This document shows, piece by piece, positions 1 to 9,755 of a DNA stretch of 32,170 nucleotides. The stretch comes from Paracoccaceae bacterium. Lineage in GTDB: Bacteria; Pseudomonadota; Alphaproteobacteria; Rhodobacterales; Rhodobacteraceae. Below the pieces are notes generated by a model. The model did no database searches and had not been told where the DNA came from. It worked only from the letters and a program-made list of their open reading frames with translations. Each line of letters begins with the position of its first letter. The first letter of the stretch is position 1. Both the position numbers and the translations under genes were made by a program. The stretch spans positions 1 to 32,170 of the forward strand of contig JAQWIK010000066.1 of the NCBI GenBank assembly GCA_029248915.1. The letters run 5' to 3'.

Positions 1-443
1 TCTTCAGTTTGCTCCCTATCTACAGGAACCACTTCAGCTCGCACAATCGGCCAGGGAGCGAAATTTAAGCCTTCTTCCCCAGTTGCAATATATTTACCGA
101 AAAATAACTCGACTGATTTTTCATAGTTTTGGACCTGATACAAGCTGTTGAAGAGCCAAAAAACTACCAAACCTGCAGCTATCAGAAAGTACCCACCACG
201 ACCTAATCCGCCGCCACCGCCTCCGCGGCCTGAACCATTTGCTCCACCGGAACCTCTACCTCCCATTAAGACGCGAAGTTGTTCTTGACCCTTGCGAAGC
301 ATGTCGTCAATTTCAGGCGGTACTGGGTTATTACCTTCGGGAGTATTTTTGCCGCCCGTGGGCCGCTTACTTCCGCCCTCTTTTCCACTATCACGGCCGT
401 TACCGCCGCTGCCGCCCCAAGGGCCGCCAGAATTTCCTGCCAT
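1..443 (-). CDS. hflK: Protease regulator HflK, N-terminal part, cut by the window edge
   Basis: HflK is a membrane-anchored SPFH/band 7 protein that with HflC forms a large complex around the FtsH protease. The 147 codons present read from an ATG at 443-441 preceded by an AAGGA ribosome site with about 7 bases of spacing. Residues 1-83 are extremely Gly/Asn/Ser-rich, with a short helix-like patch near 44-58. One hydrophobic segment (about 85-103, YFLIAAGLVVFWLF) follows, then the start of the band 7 domain (YQVQNYEKSVELFFGKY, then PWPIVRAEVVPVDRE). The Gly-rich head, single membrane segment and 'FGKY...G...PWP' stretch are typical of HflK. The rest, and any hflC, lie beyond base 1. The gene is downstream of gor on the same strand, about 70 bases away. 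Confidence 0.9.
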   Translation of the reverse strand, partial: MAGNSGGPWGGSGGNGRDSGKEGGSKRPTGGKNTPEGNNPVPPEIDDMLRKGQEQLRVLMGGRGSGGANGSGRGGGGGGLGRGGYFLIAAGLVVFWLFNSLYQVQNYEKSVELFFGKYIATGEEGLNFAPWPIVRAEVVPVDREQTE

Positions 444-513
444 TTTTATTCCTTTATCGGTGTTTATGACTATTAAAGTGACTTTTCATTAATTGGTGAT
501 TTAAATAAATTTT

Positions 514-1869
514 TCAAGTTCTGCGAGTCGGTTTTCGCATTGTTACTAATTCTTCGGAAATTGTTGGGTGAACAGCAATGGTTCGATCAAAATCAAGTTT
601 TGTTGCGCCCATGGTAACTGCTACTGCCGCTAACTGCACCAATTCCCCTGCAATAGGTGAGACAAAATGACAGCCCAAAACTTTTTGGTTTTTTTGCTCC
701 ACAATCAATTTCATGAAAACTCGATCTTCCCTTCCCGCAAAACCCTCACGCATAGATTTGAACTTTGTAGAGTAGATCTCAAGAGGACCAAGCTCAGATG
801 CTTCCTCCTCAGTCAATCCAACTGTTCCAACCTCTGGTGCAGTAAAAACAGCAGTAGGAATAAATCTGTAATCAAGTCTTGAGGGGTTATCTCTAAACAC
901 GGTATCAATGAAAGACGTAGCTTCTCTAATAGCAATTGGCGTCAAATTACTACGGTTTGTAACATCTCCAATAGCGTAGACAGACCCATTGGAACTCTTG
1001 GAATACTTATCAACTAATATTTCGCCTGTTTTACCAATTTTAATATCTGAGCTGTCCAAACCTAAATCATTTGAGTTAGGCGTTCGTCCAGTTGCTGCTA
1101 AAACTTTATCAAAATTTTCTTTTTTTCCGTTAGATTTGGTAAGCTCCAAACCTGCTTCTGTTACATTTATTTCTGTAACGTCTGTATTTAAACAGATTGA
1201 AACACCGTTTTTAACCATTTCTGCCGCAACATGATCTCTGACTTCTTTATCAAAGCCACGCAAAATCTGATCACCTCTATAAATGAGTTTTGTCTCAACA
1301 CCTAAACCGTTCATGATACTCGCCATTTCACAGGCGATATAACCACCCCCAATTATAGCCATAGATTTGGGAAGTTTTTCCATATTAAAGATGTCGTCAG
1401 AAACTAAAGCATTCTCAATTCCAGGAATATTAGGTCTAAAAGGTCGACCACCAGTTGCTATAAGAATAGTCCTTGCAGTAAATGTCTTTTCACCAACTTT
1501 CACTGTATTTGAGTCCAATAATTTTGCCCTGTGATCATAGGTTTCAACGCCAGCGTTATTTAATAAGCTTCGATAAACGGCTTCAAGACGATCAAGTTCT
1601 AAATGGAGCTTTCTTCTAAATTTCTGCCAATCAAAGCCATCATGTTTAACGATCCACCCAAATGCAACGGAGTCTTCTAACTGTCTGCTAAAATCACTGG
1701 CATAAACCATAAGCTTTTTTGGAACGCAGCCTCGTATGACACAGGTTCCGCCGTATCGATCTTCTTCAGCCAAGCCAACCTTAGCTCCAACCTCAGTTGC
1801 CGCTACCCTGGCAGCTCGGACACCGCCTGACCCACCACCGACTACGAAAAGATCATAATCAAAGTTCAT
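514..1869 (-). CDS. gor: Glutathione-disulfide reductase
   Basis: FAD/NADPH enzyme that reduces glutathione disulfide to keep the cytoplasmic thiol pool reduced. The 451-residue protein has the FAD-binding GGGSGG near residue 11, the redox-active pair C43/C48 in GGTCVIRGCVPKK, a second Rossmann motif (IIGGGYIACEMA) in the NADPH domain, the ATGRTPN stretch, and the C-terminal AVHPTISEE with the catalytic His-Glu. CVIRGCVPKK marks glutathione reductase rather than lipoamide dehydrogenase or mercuric reductase. The ATG at 1869 was chosen over an upstream GTG at 1878 because an AGG ribosome site lies about 8 bases before it and the protein then begins MNFDYDLFVVGGG. It ends in TGA, one of many genes here that use TGA as a normal stop. 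rpiA lies 46 bases upstream on the same strand. Confidence 0.93.
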   Translation of the reverse strand: MNFDYDLFVVGGGSGGVRAARVAATEVGAKVGLAEEDRYGGTCVIRGCVPKKLMVYASDFSRQLEDSVAFGWIVKHDGFDWQKFRRKLHLELDRLEAVYRSLLNNAGVETYDHRAKLLDSNTVKVGEKTFTARTILIATGGRPFRPNIPGIENALVSDDIFNMEKLPKSMAIIGGGYIACEMASIMNGLGVETKLIYRGDQILRGFDKEVRDHVAAEMVKNGVSICLNTDVTEINVTEAGLELTKSNGKKENFDKVLAATGRTPNSNDLGLDSSDIKIGKTGEILVDKYSKSSNGSVYAIGDVTNRSNLTPIAIREATSFIDTVFRDNPSRLDYRFIPTAVFTAPEVGTVGLTEEEASELGPLEIYSTKFKSMREGFAGREDRVFMKLIVEQKNQKVLGCHFVSPIAGELVQLAAVAVTMGATKLDFDRTIAVHPTISEELVTMRKPTRRT

Positions 1870-1915
1870 AGAATTCACCTTTTAAATCATCAAATAATCA
1901 AATTTTCTTTCAAAG

Positions 1916-2647
1916 TTATAAAACAACGTCTTTTTTCCAAGAAATGTCTGTTGTTCCATCAGAATAACCAAGGATAACTGCACTACAGACATCTATAAAT
2001 AAGCCGTTTTCTACAACCCCAGGAATAATATTGAGGTCGCGGCAAAGTCTGCGAGGGTCTTTAATTTCATTTAATTCTAGGTCAAAGATTAAATTACCTT
2101 CATCTGTAATGAAAGATTTTCCATCCTTCATTCGCTTTTGGATATTAAAATCCTGGTAATTCTGCGCAACTATTAGTTCTTCTATTTTTATTTTTGTTGA
2201 AGCACTTCCAAATTTGAGAACTTCAACAGGAAGTGGGAACTTACCAAGTTTTTTAACCTTTTTACTCTCATCAGCGATTACAACCATCTGGTCAGATCCA
2301 AAAGCGACGATCTTTTCTTGAAGGTGTGCGCCCCCACCTCCCTTAATTAAATTCATTGATTGATCAAATTCGTCGGCTCCATCAATTGTAAGGTCGAGCC
2401 TACCAGCGTCATCCATTGATATGACCTTTATACCCTCAGCTTGCGCTTGATCTCTGGTATTATTTGACGTGGGAACGCCAAAAAATTTTAAATCCTCGTT
2501 TCTCACACGCTCTGCCAAATGATATACTAGCCAATATGCTGTGCTACCGGTGCCCAAACCTACTTTCATTCCGCTTTTCACCAGTTTTGAGGCGTGTAAA
2601 GCACAAGCATATTTACTGCGGTCTGAGGGGGATAGGTCTGCAATCAT
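1916..2647 (-). CDS. rpiA: Ribose-5-phosphate isomerase A
   Basis: Interconverts ribose 5-phosphate and ribulose 5-phosphate in the pentose phosphate pathway. The 243-residue protein shows the family landmarks in order: the substrate-loop GLGTGSTAYWLVYHL, the IDGADEFD acidic motif, the KGGGGAHLQEKIVA active-site loop and the VIADESKKVKKLG strand. The start is the ATG at 2647, behind a GGAG with 8 bases of spacing. A further upstream in-frame start would add 13 residues with no family match. It is probably transcribed with gor and diverges from sdaA across about 170 bases. Confidence 0.93.
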   Translation of the reverse strand: MIADLSPSDRSKYACALHASKLVKSGMKVGLGTGSTAYWLVYHLAERVRNEDLKFFGVPTSNNTRDQAQAEGIKVISMDDAGRLDLTIDGADEFDQSMNLIKGGGGAHLQEKIVAFGSDQMVVIADESKKVKKLGKFPLPVEVLKFGSASTKIKIEELIVAQNYQDFNIQKRMKDGKSFITDEGNLIFDLELNEIKDPRRLCRDLNIIPGVVENGLFIDVCSAVILGYSDGTTDISWKKDVVL

Positions 2648-2818
2648 TATTACGGCTCCAAATGTTTGCAATGTTATAGGGAACACTGGCCAAAGTTGCG
2701 AGAGCGATTTAAATTTTTCTAATACAAAGTCTATTTTAGATTACTATCGTCGTATTTGCTCAATTATTGTAATCAGTCCCATTTACAAACCTGATACGAG
2801 AGTTCTACGGTGTAAGTG

Positions 2819-4192
2819 ATGTTTTTATCAGTTTTCGATATGTTTAAAATCGGTATTGGTCCATCCTCTAGCCATACAATGGGACCTATGGTTGCCGCAA
2901 ACCGCTTTTTAGAAACCCTAAAACATTCTCCATTTAATTTTTCAGGAATTCGCGTGACACTTTATGGTTCGTTGGCTTTTACAGGAAAAGGTCATGCGAC
3001 AGATCATGCAATCATTCTAGGGTTAGCTGGTTTTTCACCCGAAAATTATGACCGTGAGGCTAGTGAAAAAGTCCTACTAGAAATTTCAGATAAAAAATTT
3101 ATCACATCCAGTGATTTAGGTAAGTTGTCTTTTAGCCCTCAAAAAGACTTAAAATTCGATTATGGTCCACCCCTTGAGGGTCACCCAAATGGATTAATTT
3201 TTATGGGTCTTGATGAAACAGGAGATATTTTAATCCAAGAAACTTACTATTCTATTGGCGGAGGCTTTGTCTTAACTGCAGATGAGCTTTCACATGGAAA
3301 AGACAAGGATCAAGGATCTAAAGTACCATTTCCTTTTAGCTCAGCTGAAGAAATGCTGATCATGTCAAAAAAATTCAATAAAACTATTTCTCAGATGAAA
3401 AAAGAAAATGAACTTTCAAGAATTAGCAAAATTAAACTAGAAAATGGTGTAAAAAATATCTGGGAAACAATGGATAATTGTATTTTGCGCGGCCTCAGCC
3501 AATCTGGAATTCTCCCAGGTGGTCTAAAAGTAAAGCGGCGAGCTAAAGGAATATATGACGCTTTGCTGGCTGAACGTGGATTAAATTTAACGCCACCTCA
3601 CACGATCAACGATTGGATGAGCGTTTACGCAATGGCTGTTAATGAGGAGAATGCTTTTGGTAGTCAAATTGTTACAGCTCCAACAAATGGTGCTGCAGGA
3701 GTAATTCCAGCTGTTTTAAAATATTATCTGACACATGTTCCCAATGCATCAGAAAATAAAATTGAAGATTTTCTTTTGACCGCTGCAGCCATTGGCGGCC
3801 TAATAAAATTTAACGCATCAATAAGTGGCGCTGAAGCAGGATGCCAAGCCGAGGTGGGGAGCGCCAGCGCTATGGCAGCCGCCGGTCTTTGCGCAGTCCT
3901 TGGTGGGACTTCTGAACAGATAGAAAATGCGGCAGAAATCGCTCTAGAGCATCATCTGGGCATGACATGTGACCCAGTTGCTGGATTGGTACAAGTTCCG
4001 TGTATTGAACGAAATGGCCTTGGCGCAATCAAAGCCGTTTCGGCTGCTTCTTTATCTCTTCGAGGAGATGGAACGCACCTAGTGCCACTAGACGCATGCG
4101 TGGAGACTATGCGCCAAACTGGAGAGGACATGATAAACAAGTATAAAGAAACATCCTTGGGGGGGCTGGCAGTAAACATTCCAAACTGCTGA
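2819..4192 (+). CDS. sdaA: L-serine dehydratase (ammonia-lyase), single-chain iron-sulfur type
   Basis: Deaminates L-serine to pyruvate and ammonia using an oxygen-sensitive [4Fe-4S] cluster. The 457-residue protein combines the N-terminal beta domain (SVFDMFKIGIGPSSSHTMGPM at the start) and the C-terminal alpha domain in one chain, as in E. coli SdaA. Cluster and active-site stretches are visible: TAPTNGAAGVIPAVL, SGAEAGCQAEVGSASAMAAAG, GMTCDPVAGLVQVPCIERN, and a Cys near the C-terminus (VPLDACVETM). I place the start at ATG 2819; an adjacent GTG at 2816 would add one residue. No strong ribosome site is seen. It is transcribed away from rpiA and converges on the thiamine pyrophosphokinase gene 35 bases downstream. 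Confidence 0.92.
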   Translation: MFLSVFDMFKIGIGPSSSHTMGPMVAANRFLETLKHSPFNFSGIRVTLYGSLAFTGKGHATDHAIILGLAGFSPENYDREASEKVLLEISDKKFITSSDLGKLSFSPQKDLKFDYGPPLEGHPNGLIFMGLDETGDILIQETYYSIGGGFVLTADELSHGKDKDQGSKVPFPFSSAEEMLIMSKKFNKTISQMKKENELSRISKIKLENGVKNIWETMDNCILRGLSQSGILPGGLKVKRRAKGIYDALLAERGLNLTPPHTINDWMSVYAMAVNEENAFGSQIVTAPTNGAAGVIPAVLKYYLTHVPNASENKIEDFLLTAAAIGGLIKFNASISGAEAGCQAEVGSASAMAAAGLCAVLGGTSEQIENAAEIALEHHLGMTCDPVAGLVQVPCIERNGLGAIKAVSAASLSLRGDGTHLVPLDACVETMRQTGEDMINKYKETSLGGLAVNIPNC

Positions 4193-4227
4193 GGTGAACA
4201 ATTTTAAGGAAGATTAAACTTTTAAGG

Positions 4228-4893
4228 TCACCAAGAAGGTGCGAGCTCTAATTGCAAAATAGCATCATTCAATAATGAATTTGGTAAAATAAGAAGCAAT
4301 TTGGGCTTATCTGGAGCCAAGTGTATTATTTTGCCAACTGCTTCATTTGAAGTTCCGATTAAATCTGTTGGGTTCATGGTTAATCCTTCTGTTGACCATT
4401 TCAAACCACTGGATTGAACTTTGACCGAACCTAAAGGGTAAAGAGAAACTCGCATACCCTCAAAAGAAGATAATGAAAAACTTGGCGGAGCTAACAAGAT
4501 AATGTCTTTTTCGCCTACAAGGATAATTTTTTTATGCGGAAATTTTGCAAGAGCAGACAGGGCAGCCAATTCGTGATCAATACGCGATCCCAGAAAACCG
4601 ATGCCTAGTGTTAAGGGTGATTGCGTATTAAATAAAACTTTTTCCAAGTCAGTGGTATTTTGATTTGAAATCCTGATTATCTTTTGAGTTTCTAGATTCT
4701 GAATTTTCTGTTCTGATACACTGTCAAGATCGCCGATTATTAGATCAGGTGAAATACTTTGATCAGCTAAAAAATTTGCTCCACCATCGGCTGCAATAAT
4801 AGGACTTTCCTTGTCATAGACATCGTAAAAAAGTTCTTCTGAAAAATCAGACCCACCTACAATCATTAATTTATCTTGGGTGGAGTATAACAT
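4228..4893 (-). CDS. Thiamine pyrophosphokinase
   Basis: Transfers pyrophosphate from ATP to thiamine to give thiamine diphosphate, usually in salvage. The 221-residue protein carries the recognised motifs: AADGGANFLAD, PDLIIGDLDS with its acidic metal ligands, QNTTDLEK, and GFLGSRIDHELA. It is moderately divergent: the usual GGRxDH is GSRIDH here. The C-terminal beta-rich substrate domain includes GLKWSTEG and a TSNEAVG-like stretch, as in the family. The ribosome site is weak (TAGAAATTAAAA before ATG). It lies about 50 bases downstream of the mutase gene on the same strand. No thiamine (TPP) riboswitch could be recognised upstream. The family assignment is firm; the gene name used varies. 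Confidence 0.88.
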   Translation of the reverse strand: MLYSTQDKLMIVGGSDFSEELFYDVYDKESPIIAADGGANFLADQSISPDLIIGDLDSVSEQKIQNLETQKIIRISNQNTTDLEKVLFNTQSPLTLGIGFLGSRIDHELAALSALAKFPHKKIILVGEKDIILLAPPSFSLSSFEGMRVSLYPLGSVKVQSSGLKWSTEGLTMNPTDLIGTSNEAVGKIIHLAPDKPKLLLILPNSLLNDAILQLELAPSW

Positions 4894-4942
4894 TTTTAAT
4901 TTCTACTAAGCCTCAATGAGTTTAGTCATTATTAGTTGCAAA

Positions 4943-7075
4943 TTATGTTTTTGATGCTGTTTTTATCAAATCCAATATTTCCTGAGCAGCATTAGGAATG
5001 TTTGTTCCAGGTCCAAAAATAGCCTTTACGCCAGCATCTTTTAGAAATGCATAATCCTGCTGAGGGATAACACCACCGCAGATTACTAGAATATCATCTG
5101 CCTCTCTGGCTTTTAGAATTTCAATTAATACTGGTGCAAGTGTCTTATGACCCGCGGCTTGTGATGAGATCCCAATTACATGAACGTCATTATCAATGGC
5201 ATCTTGTGCAGCCTCCTCAGGCGTTTGGAAAAGAGGGCCTACGTCAACGTCAAAACCTATATCAGCAAATGCAGTTGCAATGACTTTGGCGCCTCGATCA
5301 TGTCCGTCTTGACCCATTTTTACGACCAGCATTCTGGGCCGGCGGCCCTCCTCCTTTGCAAAATTTTCAACTGATTTCTGAATGGCAACGAAACCTTTAT
5401 CACCTTCATAAGCAGCTCCATAAACTCCAGCCAATGTTTTTACCTCTGCACTGTGGCGACCAAAAATTTTTTCCATCGCTGTGGATATTTCGCCAACCGT
5501 AGCCCTACAGCGAGCAGCCTCAACTGCCGCTTCTAATAAATTCCCACCATTTTCAGCTCGCCTAGTTATCTCACTAAGTGCAGCTGAACAGGCTCCCTCA
5601 TCTCTATTTTCTCTGATATCTCTCAAACGCTTAATTTGAGATTCTCTAACGGCTAAATTATCGACATCTAGAATTTCAATTTCTTCTTCTTGGTTCAATC
5701 TATATTTATTTGTGCCAACAATGACCTGCTCGCCTCTGTCAATCTGTGCCTGTCTTTGCGCAGCTGTTTCTTCTATCCGCAATTTTGGCATGCCACTAGC
5801 AACTGCTTTAGTCATCCCTCCCATTTCGTCTACTTCTTGAATTAATTCCCAAGCAGCATCTGCCAACTCGGAAGTAAGTTTTTCAACATAGTATGACCCA
5901 GCAAGAGGATCTACTACATTTGTTACGCCTGTTTCTTCTTGCAGTATTAGTTGGGTGTTTCTTGCTATTCTTGCTGAAAACTCTGTCGGCAGTGCAATCG
6001 CTTCATCTAAAGCGTTTGTATGAAGAGACTGGGTCCCACCGAGAACAGCTGACATTGCTTCATATGCTGTTCTTACCACATTATTAAACGGATCTTGTTC
6101 CTGAAGAGAAACACCAGATGTTTGGCAATGAGTTCTTAGCATTTTAGAACGAGAATTTTTTGCTCCCAAGTTATCCATAATTCTATGCCACAGAAGACGC
6201 GCCGCCCGTAGTTTAGCAGCCTCCATAAAAAAATTCATGCCGATAGCAAAGAAAAAAGATAAACGACCAGCAAATTTATCTATGTCCATCCCTCTGTCAA
6301 TTGCCGTTTTAACATATTCCTTGCCGTCGGCTAATGTGTAGGCGAGCTCTTGAACTAAATTCGCACCTGCCTCTTGCATGTGGTACCCAGAAATCGAAAT
6401 TGAATTAAATTTTGGCATTTCATCTGAAGTGTACTCAATAATATCTGCTACCAGTCTCATAGAAGGTTCAGGCGGGTAGATGTAAGTGTTTCTGACCATA
6501 AATTCTTTTAAAATATCATTCTGGATTGTTCCAGATAGCAAACTCCTTGAGTGGCCCTGTTCCTCGCCAGTGACGATGAAACTGGCAAGCACAGGGATAA
6601 CGGCACCATTCATCGTCATAGAAACGGAAACTTTATCTAAAGGTATTCCATCAAAGAGTATTTTCATATCCTCTACGCTATCGATGGCTACGCCTGCCTT
6701 ACCGACATCACCTAAAACTCTGGGGTGATCACTGTCATAGCCACGGTGAGTAGCGAGATCAAATGCCACTGAAACACCTTGTTGACCAGAATCTAGAGCC
6801 TTTCGATAAAATTTGTTTGACTCCTCAGCTGTAGAAAAACCCGCATATTGCCTGATTGTCCATGGCCGGCCGGCGTACATTGTTGCCTTCACTCCGCGAG
6901 TAAATGGCTCCTCACCAGGTAGAGAGCCCAAATGTTCAAGGCCCTTAAGATCTTCTTGAGTATACAAGGGGTCAATGTTAATACCCTCAAGCGTTTTCCA
7001 AGTTAAATCTGCAGCAGATTTGTCTCGCAATTCTTTATTGGCAAGCGCACTCCATTTTGATTTATCTTGTGTCAT
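4943..7075 (-). CDS. Methylmalonyl-CoA mutase, large single-chain form
   Basis: Adenosylcobalamin enzyme that isomerises (R)-methylmalonyl-CoA to succinyl-CoA. The 710-residue protein has both modules. The N-terminal TIM-barrel substrate domain contains [24 protein letters not shown], the [11 protein letters not shown] region and [14 protein letters not shown]. The C-terminal B12-binding domain starts near residue 579 with D590-x-H592-x-x-G595 ([10 protein letters not shown]), where the His replaces the lower cobalt ligand. This layout matches the catalytic MutB/ScpA type. Close relatives such as ethylmalonyl-CoA mutase share the fold, but the fit here is to the methylmalonyl form. The ATG at 7075 follows AAGGA. 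Neighbouring carboxylase genes supply its precursor; an epimerase and the MeaB chaperone are absent from the window. Confidence 0.93.
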   Translation of the reverse strand: MTQDKSKWSALANKELRDKSAADLTWKTLEGINIDPLYTQEDLKGLEHLGSLPGEEPFTRGVKATMYAGRPWTIRQYAGFSTAEESNKFYRKALDSGQQGVSVAFDLATHRGYDSDHPRVLGDVGKAGVAIDSVEDMKILFDGIPLDKVSVSMTMNGAVIPVLASFIVTGEEQGHSRSLLSGTIQNDILKEFMVRNTYIYPPEPSMRLVADIIEYTSDEMPKFNSISISGYHMQEAGANLVQELAYTLADGKEYVKTAIDRGMDIDKFAGRLSFFFAIGMNFFMEAAKLRAARLLWHRIMDNLGAKNSRSKMLRTHCQTSGVSLQEQDPFNNVVRTAYEAMSAVLGGTQSLHTNALDEAIALPTEFSARIARNTQLILQEETGVTNVVDPLAGSYYVEKLTSELADAAWELIQEVDEMGGMTKAVASGMPKLRIEETAAQRQAQIDRGEQVIVGTNKYRLNQEEEIEILDVDNLAVRESQIKRLRDIRENRDEGACSAALSEITRRAENGGNLLEAAVEAARCRATVGEISTAMEKIFGRHSAEVKTLAGVYGAAYEGDKGFVAIQKSVENFAKEEGRRPRMLVVKMGQDGHDRGAKVIATAFADIGFDVDVGPLFQTPEEAAQDAIDNDVHVIGISSQAAGHKTLAPVLIEILKAREADDILVICGGVIPQQDYAFLKDAGVKAIFGPGTNIPNAAQEILDLIKTASKT

Positions 7076-7194
7076 ATTTATTCCTTAATAACGGTAATCG
7101 TAACCATTCCTTAATTACTATATAATTTTTTTTTGATATTAACACTTCGTCTTAAGAACTTAATGCCCTATGTAATTCTTTGGAGGAGTACTTA

Positions 7195-7662
7195 ATGGCA
7201 ACCCTGAAGCAATATGTAAATATACTGGGTAATTTTTTAACTATTTCGGTAATCCTGCTTGCAAGTTTCGCACAGATGGCAATAGCAGCAGAAAGCAACT
7301 TTGTCGAAGTTGAAGAAAATACAACCTTGGAAAATTTTGAGTGGACTCAGCGACCTATTATAATATTTGCTGATTCAGAAAAAGATCCCAACTTTATAAG
7401 CCAAATGGAATTCTTATTGGAGGATTTTAACGCGCTCAAAGAACGGGATATAATTGTTTTAGTTGATACCAATCCCAGTAAGTCTTCTTTCCTCCGAAAA
7501 AGATTGCGGCCACATGGATTTGCTTTCATTTTGATAGGGAAAGACGGCCAAGTAAAATTACGAAAACCCTCCCCTTGGAATATAAGAGAAATTGGTCGGG
7601 TCATTGATAAGATGCCGATAAGGCAGCAAGAGATAGCTCGAAAAAAACAAGCGAAAAATTAG
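7195..7662 (+). CDS. Secreted DUF4174-family protein, function unknown
   Basis: A 155-residue protein with an N-terminal hydrophobic signal sequence (about residues 9-31, ending in AIAA before ESNF), so probably periplasmic. The mature part has a thioredoxin-fold-like flavour (RPIIIFADSEKDP, then DIIVLVDTNP, then GFAFILIGKDGQVKLRKPSPW) but no CxxC pair. It fits DUF4174, which ends in the conserved IDKMPIRQQE stretch. Start: the ATG at 7195 follows a very strong GGAGGAG ribosome site at 7182-7188, so the in-frame TTG at 7180, which overlaps that site, is rejected. It stands alone on the plus strand between two minus-strand metabolic genes and ends at a hairpin terminator. The role is unknown. 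Confidence 0.85.
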   Translation: MATLKQYVNILGNFLTISVILLASFAQMAIAAESNFVEVEENTTLENFEWTQRPIIIFADSEKDPNFISQMEFLLEDFNALKERDIIVLVDTNPSKSSFLRKRLRPHGFAFILIGKDGQVKLRKPSPWNIREIGRVIDKMPIRQQEIARKKQAKN

Positions 7663-7692
7663 TTTAAGTTATGAGTGCAACTTAAATTTATT
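7663..7692. terminator. Bidirectional hairpin terminator between DUF4174 gene and pccA
   Basis: Perfect 8-base inverted repeat TTTAAGTT / AACTTAAA at 7663-7670 and 7679-7686 with the 8-base loop ATGAGTGC. On the plus strand TTTATT follows directly. On the minus strand the stem is followed by a run of five T within about 10 bases. The position between the convergent ends of the DUF4174 gene and pccA fits a terminator used from both sides. The stem is AT-rich, so its strength is uncertain. Confidence 0.6.
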
Positions 7693-7739
7693 CAGGAAGG
7701 TAAAGAAACAGCTTAATTTGATACTATTTCGTTGTTTTA

Positions 7740-9740
7740 TTACTCAAATTCCATAATGGTTTCATCCACAGCCAAACTATCACCAGCTTTGACATTTATT
7801 CTTTTTATGCGAGTTGGGCGCTCAGCTCTGAGAATATTCTCCATTTTCATTGCTTCCACCTTACATAGAGCCTGACCTTCTTGAACTTCCTCCCCAACCT
7901 CTACTTCGATACTAACTATTAGACCCGGCATAGGACACATCAATATTCTTGATGTATCAGGCAAATCCTTTTCTATCATATGTCGGGCCAATTCTGATTG
8001 AAGCTGACTTCTAACAATTACCATCATGTCGGCGCCGCGAGTTCTAATGCGAAAACCACCAGTTATCTTGCCTACTTTCATCGTCAATTTTGTATCATCA
8101 ACAAGCATATTTGCTAACTGGTCGCCTGGCACCCAATTACCTTCAACGCGAATTTTTGATCCACCCTCAAATTTAACAGTTGAGCCCAATTGATCGGCGA
8201 TAATGTTTAGTTCATATTTTTTATCCTGGAGCGTTACAATCCATTTGTCTCCAACGCGTCGCTCATGATTATCCATACGACCAGATATTTTTGTTCGTCT
8301 AATTTCTGCAACCCGGTTCATAGCAGCGCAAGAAGCGGCAACCCGCAATAATTCATCTTCTGGTAATTCAACACCAGTGAAACCATCAGGATATTCTTCC
8401 TCTATAAAAGCGGTCGTAATGTCTCCCATAATAAACCTAGGATGATCCATAACTGCGCTTAGGAAAGGTAGGTTATGTCCTATACCTTCAACTTCAAAGC
8501 TATCCAAAGCCTCTCGCATACAAGCTATAGCTTCTGGTCGAGTAGGAGCCCAAGTGCACAATTTTGCGATCATAGGATCATAATACATGCTTATTTCACC
8601 ACCCTCAAATACACCTGTATCGTTTCGAATAATGTGCTTAGAACTCTCAAATTCATCTGGGGGACGATAACGGGTCAATCTTCCAATAGATGGAAGAAAA
8701 TTCCTGTAAGGATCTTCAGCATACAATCGATTTTCAATTGCCCATCCATTTATTGATATATCACTCTGCAGTAATTTTAACTTTTCCTTGAAGGCGACTT
8801 TTATCATTTGTTCTACCAAGTCGACCCCAGTTATTAATTCAGTCACAGGGTGCTCTACCTGTAGGCGAGTATTCATCTCCAGAAAGTAAAAGTTTTTTTC
8901 AACATCAACGATAAATTCAACTGTTCCAGCGCTTTCATAGCCTACAGCTTTGGCTAAATCACAAGCCTGTTTGCCCATCCTTTGGCGAGTTGCCTTATCC
9001 AGAAATGGGCTGGGCGCTTCCTCCACAACTTTTTGGTTTCTTCTTTGAATTGAGCATTCTCTTTCGTTTAGATAAATACAGTTTCCATGTGAATCTGCCA
9101 GAACCTGAATTTCAATATGTCTGGGTTGCGTAACAAATTTTTCTATAAAAATTCTATCATCGCCGAAACTACTCGCAGCTTCATTTTTCGATGACTGAAA
9201 ACCTTCCTTCGCATCTTGATCATTCCAAGCGACACGCATTCCTTTACCACCGCCTCCTGCGGAGGCTTTTATCATAACTGGATAACCAATTTTTCGAGAA
9301 ATTTTGACTGCTTCTTCAGCAGAATTGATAAGACCCATATATCCAGGAACCGTTGAGACGCCGGCATCTTGTGCAATTTTTTTTGATGTGATTTTATCAC
9401 CCATACTTTCAATTGCGTCCGGTGGAGGCCCAATAAAAGCAATTTTTGCCTTTGAAAGTGCCTTGGCAAACTTACTATTTTCTGAAAGAAAACCGTAACC
9501 TGGATGAACAGCATCCGCGCCAGATAATTTGGCAGCAGAAACGACTTTTTCAATATCAATATAAGACTGGCTTGCCGGGGGTTTTCCAATATGAATTGCC
9601 TCATCTGCCATTTTCACATGAAGCGCATGCCGATCAGCATCAGAAAAAACTGCCACAGTTTTTATGCCCATCTTATTGGCTGTTTTTATAACTCTACAGG
9701 CAATTTCGCCACGGTTTGCAATAAGAATTTTATTGAACAT
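7740..9740 (-). CDS. pccA: Propionyl-CoA carboxylase alpha subunit (biotin carboxylase plus biotin carrier)
   Basis: Carboxylates its own biotin with ATP and bicarbonate, then hands the carboxyl group to the beta subunit to make methylmalonyl-CoA. The 666-residue protein has the biotin-carboxylase domain at residues 1 to about 450 (FNKILIANRGEIACRVI, the ATP-loop ASAGGGGKGMR, the catalytic EMNTRLQVEHPVTE), a BT-type linker domain, and a C-terminal biotinyl domain with the acceptor Lys at about 632 in EAMKMEN. The linker domain and pccB nearby favour propionyl-CoA over acetyl-CoA or 3-methylcrotonyl-CoA carboxylase. A strong AAGGGGGTG ribosome site precedes the ATG. It starts 15 bases after the small unknown gene that separates it from pccB. 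Confidence 0.93.
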   Translation of the reverse strand: MFNKILIANRGEIACRVIKTANKMGIKTVAVFSDADRHALHVKMADEAIHIGKPPASQSYIDIEKVVSAAKLSGADAVHPGYGFLSENSKFAKALSKAKIAFIGPPPDAIESMGDKITSKKIAQDAGVSTVPGYMGLINSAEEAVKISRKIGYPVMIKASAGGGGKGMRVAWNDQDAKEGFQSSKNEAASSFGDDRIFIEKFVTQPRHIEIQVLADSHGNCIYLNERECSIQRRNQKVVEEAPSPFLDKATRQRMGKQACDLAKAVGYESAGTVEFIVDVEKNFYFLEMNTRLQVEHPVTELITGVDLVEQMIKVAFKEKLKLLQSDISINGWAIENRLYAEDPYRNFLPSIGRLTRYRPPDEFESSKHIIRNDTGVFEGGEISMYYDPMIAKLCTWAPTRPEAIACMREALDSFEVEGIGHNLPFLSAVMDHPRFIMGDITTAFIEEEYPDGFTGVELPEDELLRVAASCAAMNRVAEIRRTKISGRMDNHERRVGDKWIVTLQDKKYELNIIADQLGSTVKFEGGSKIRVEGNWVPGDQLANMLVDDTKLTMKVGKITGGFRIRTRGADMMVIVRSQLQSELARHMIEKDLPDTSRILMCPMPGLIVSIEVEVGEEVQEGQALCKVEAMKMENILRAERPTRIKRINVKAGDSLAVDETIMEFE

Positions 9741-9755
9741 TTAACACCCCCTTGA

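Noticed and set aside
239-492. Three overlapping plus-strand ORFs at the left end
   Set aside because: They are antisense to the Gly-rich N-terminus of hflK; their proline/arginine-rich content mirrors glycine codons.
4890-7194. Cobalamin or TPP riboswitch near the B12-dependent mutase and thiamine kinase genes
   Set aside because: The gaps upstream are about 50 and 120 bases and show no B12-box or thi-box pattern.
9272-9604. 110-residue minus-strand ORF inside pccA
   Set aside because: Alternative frame of the well-supported pccA gene.
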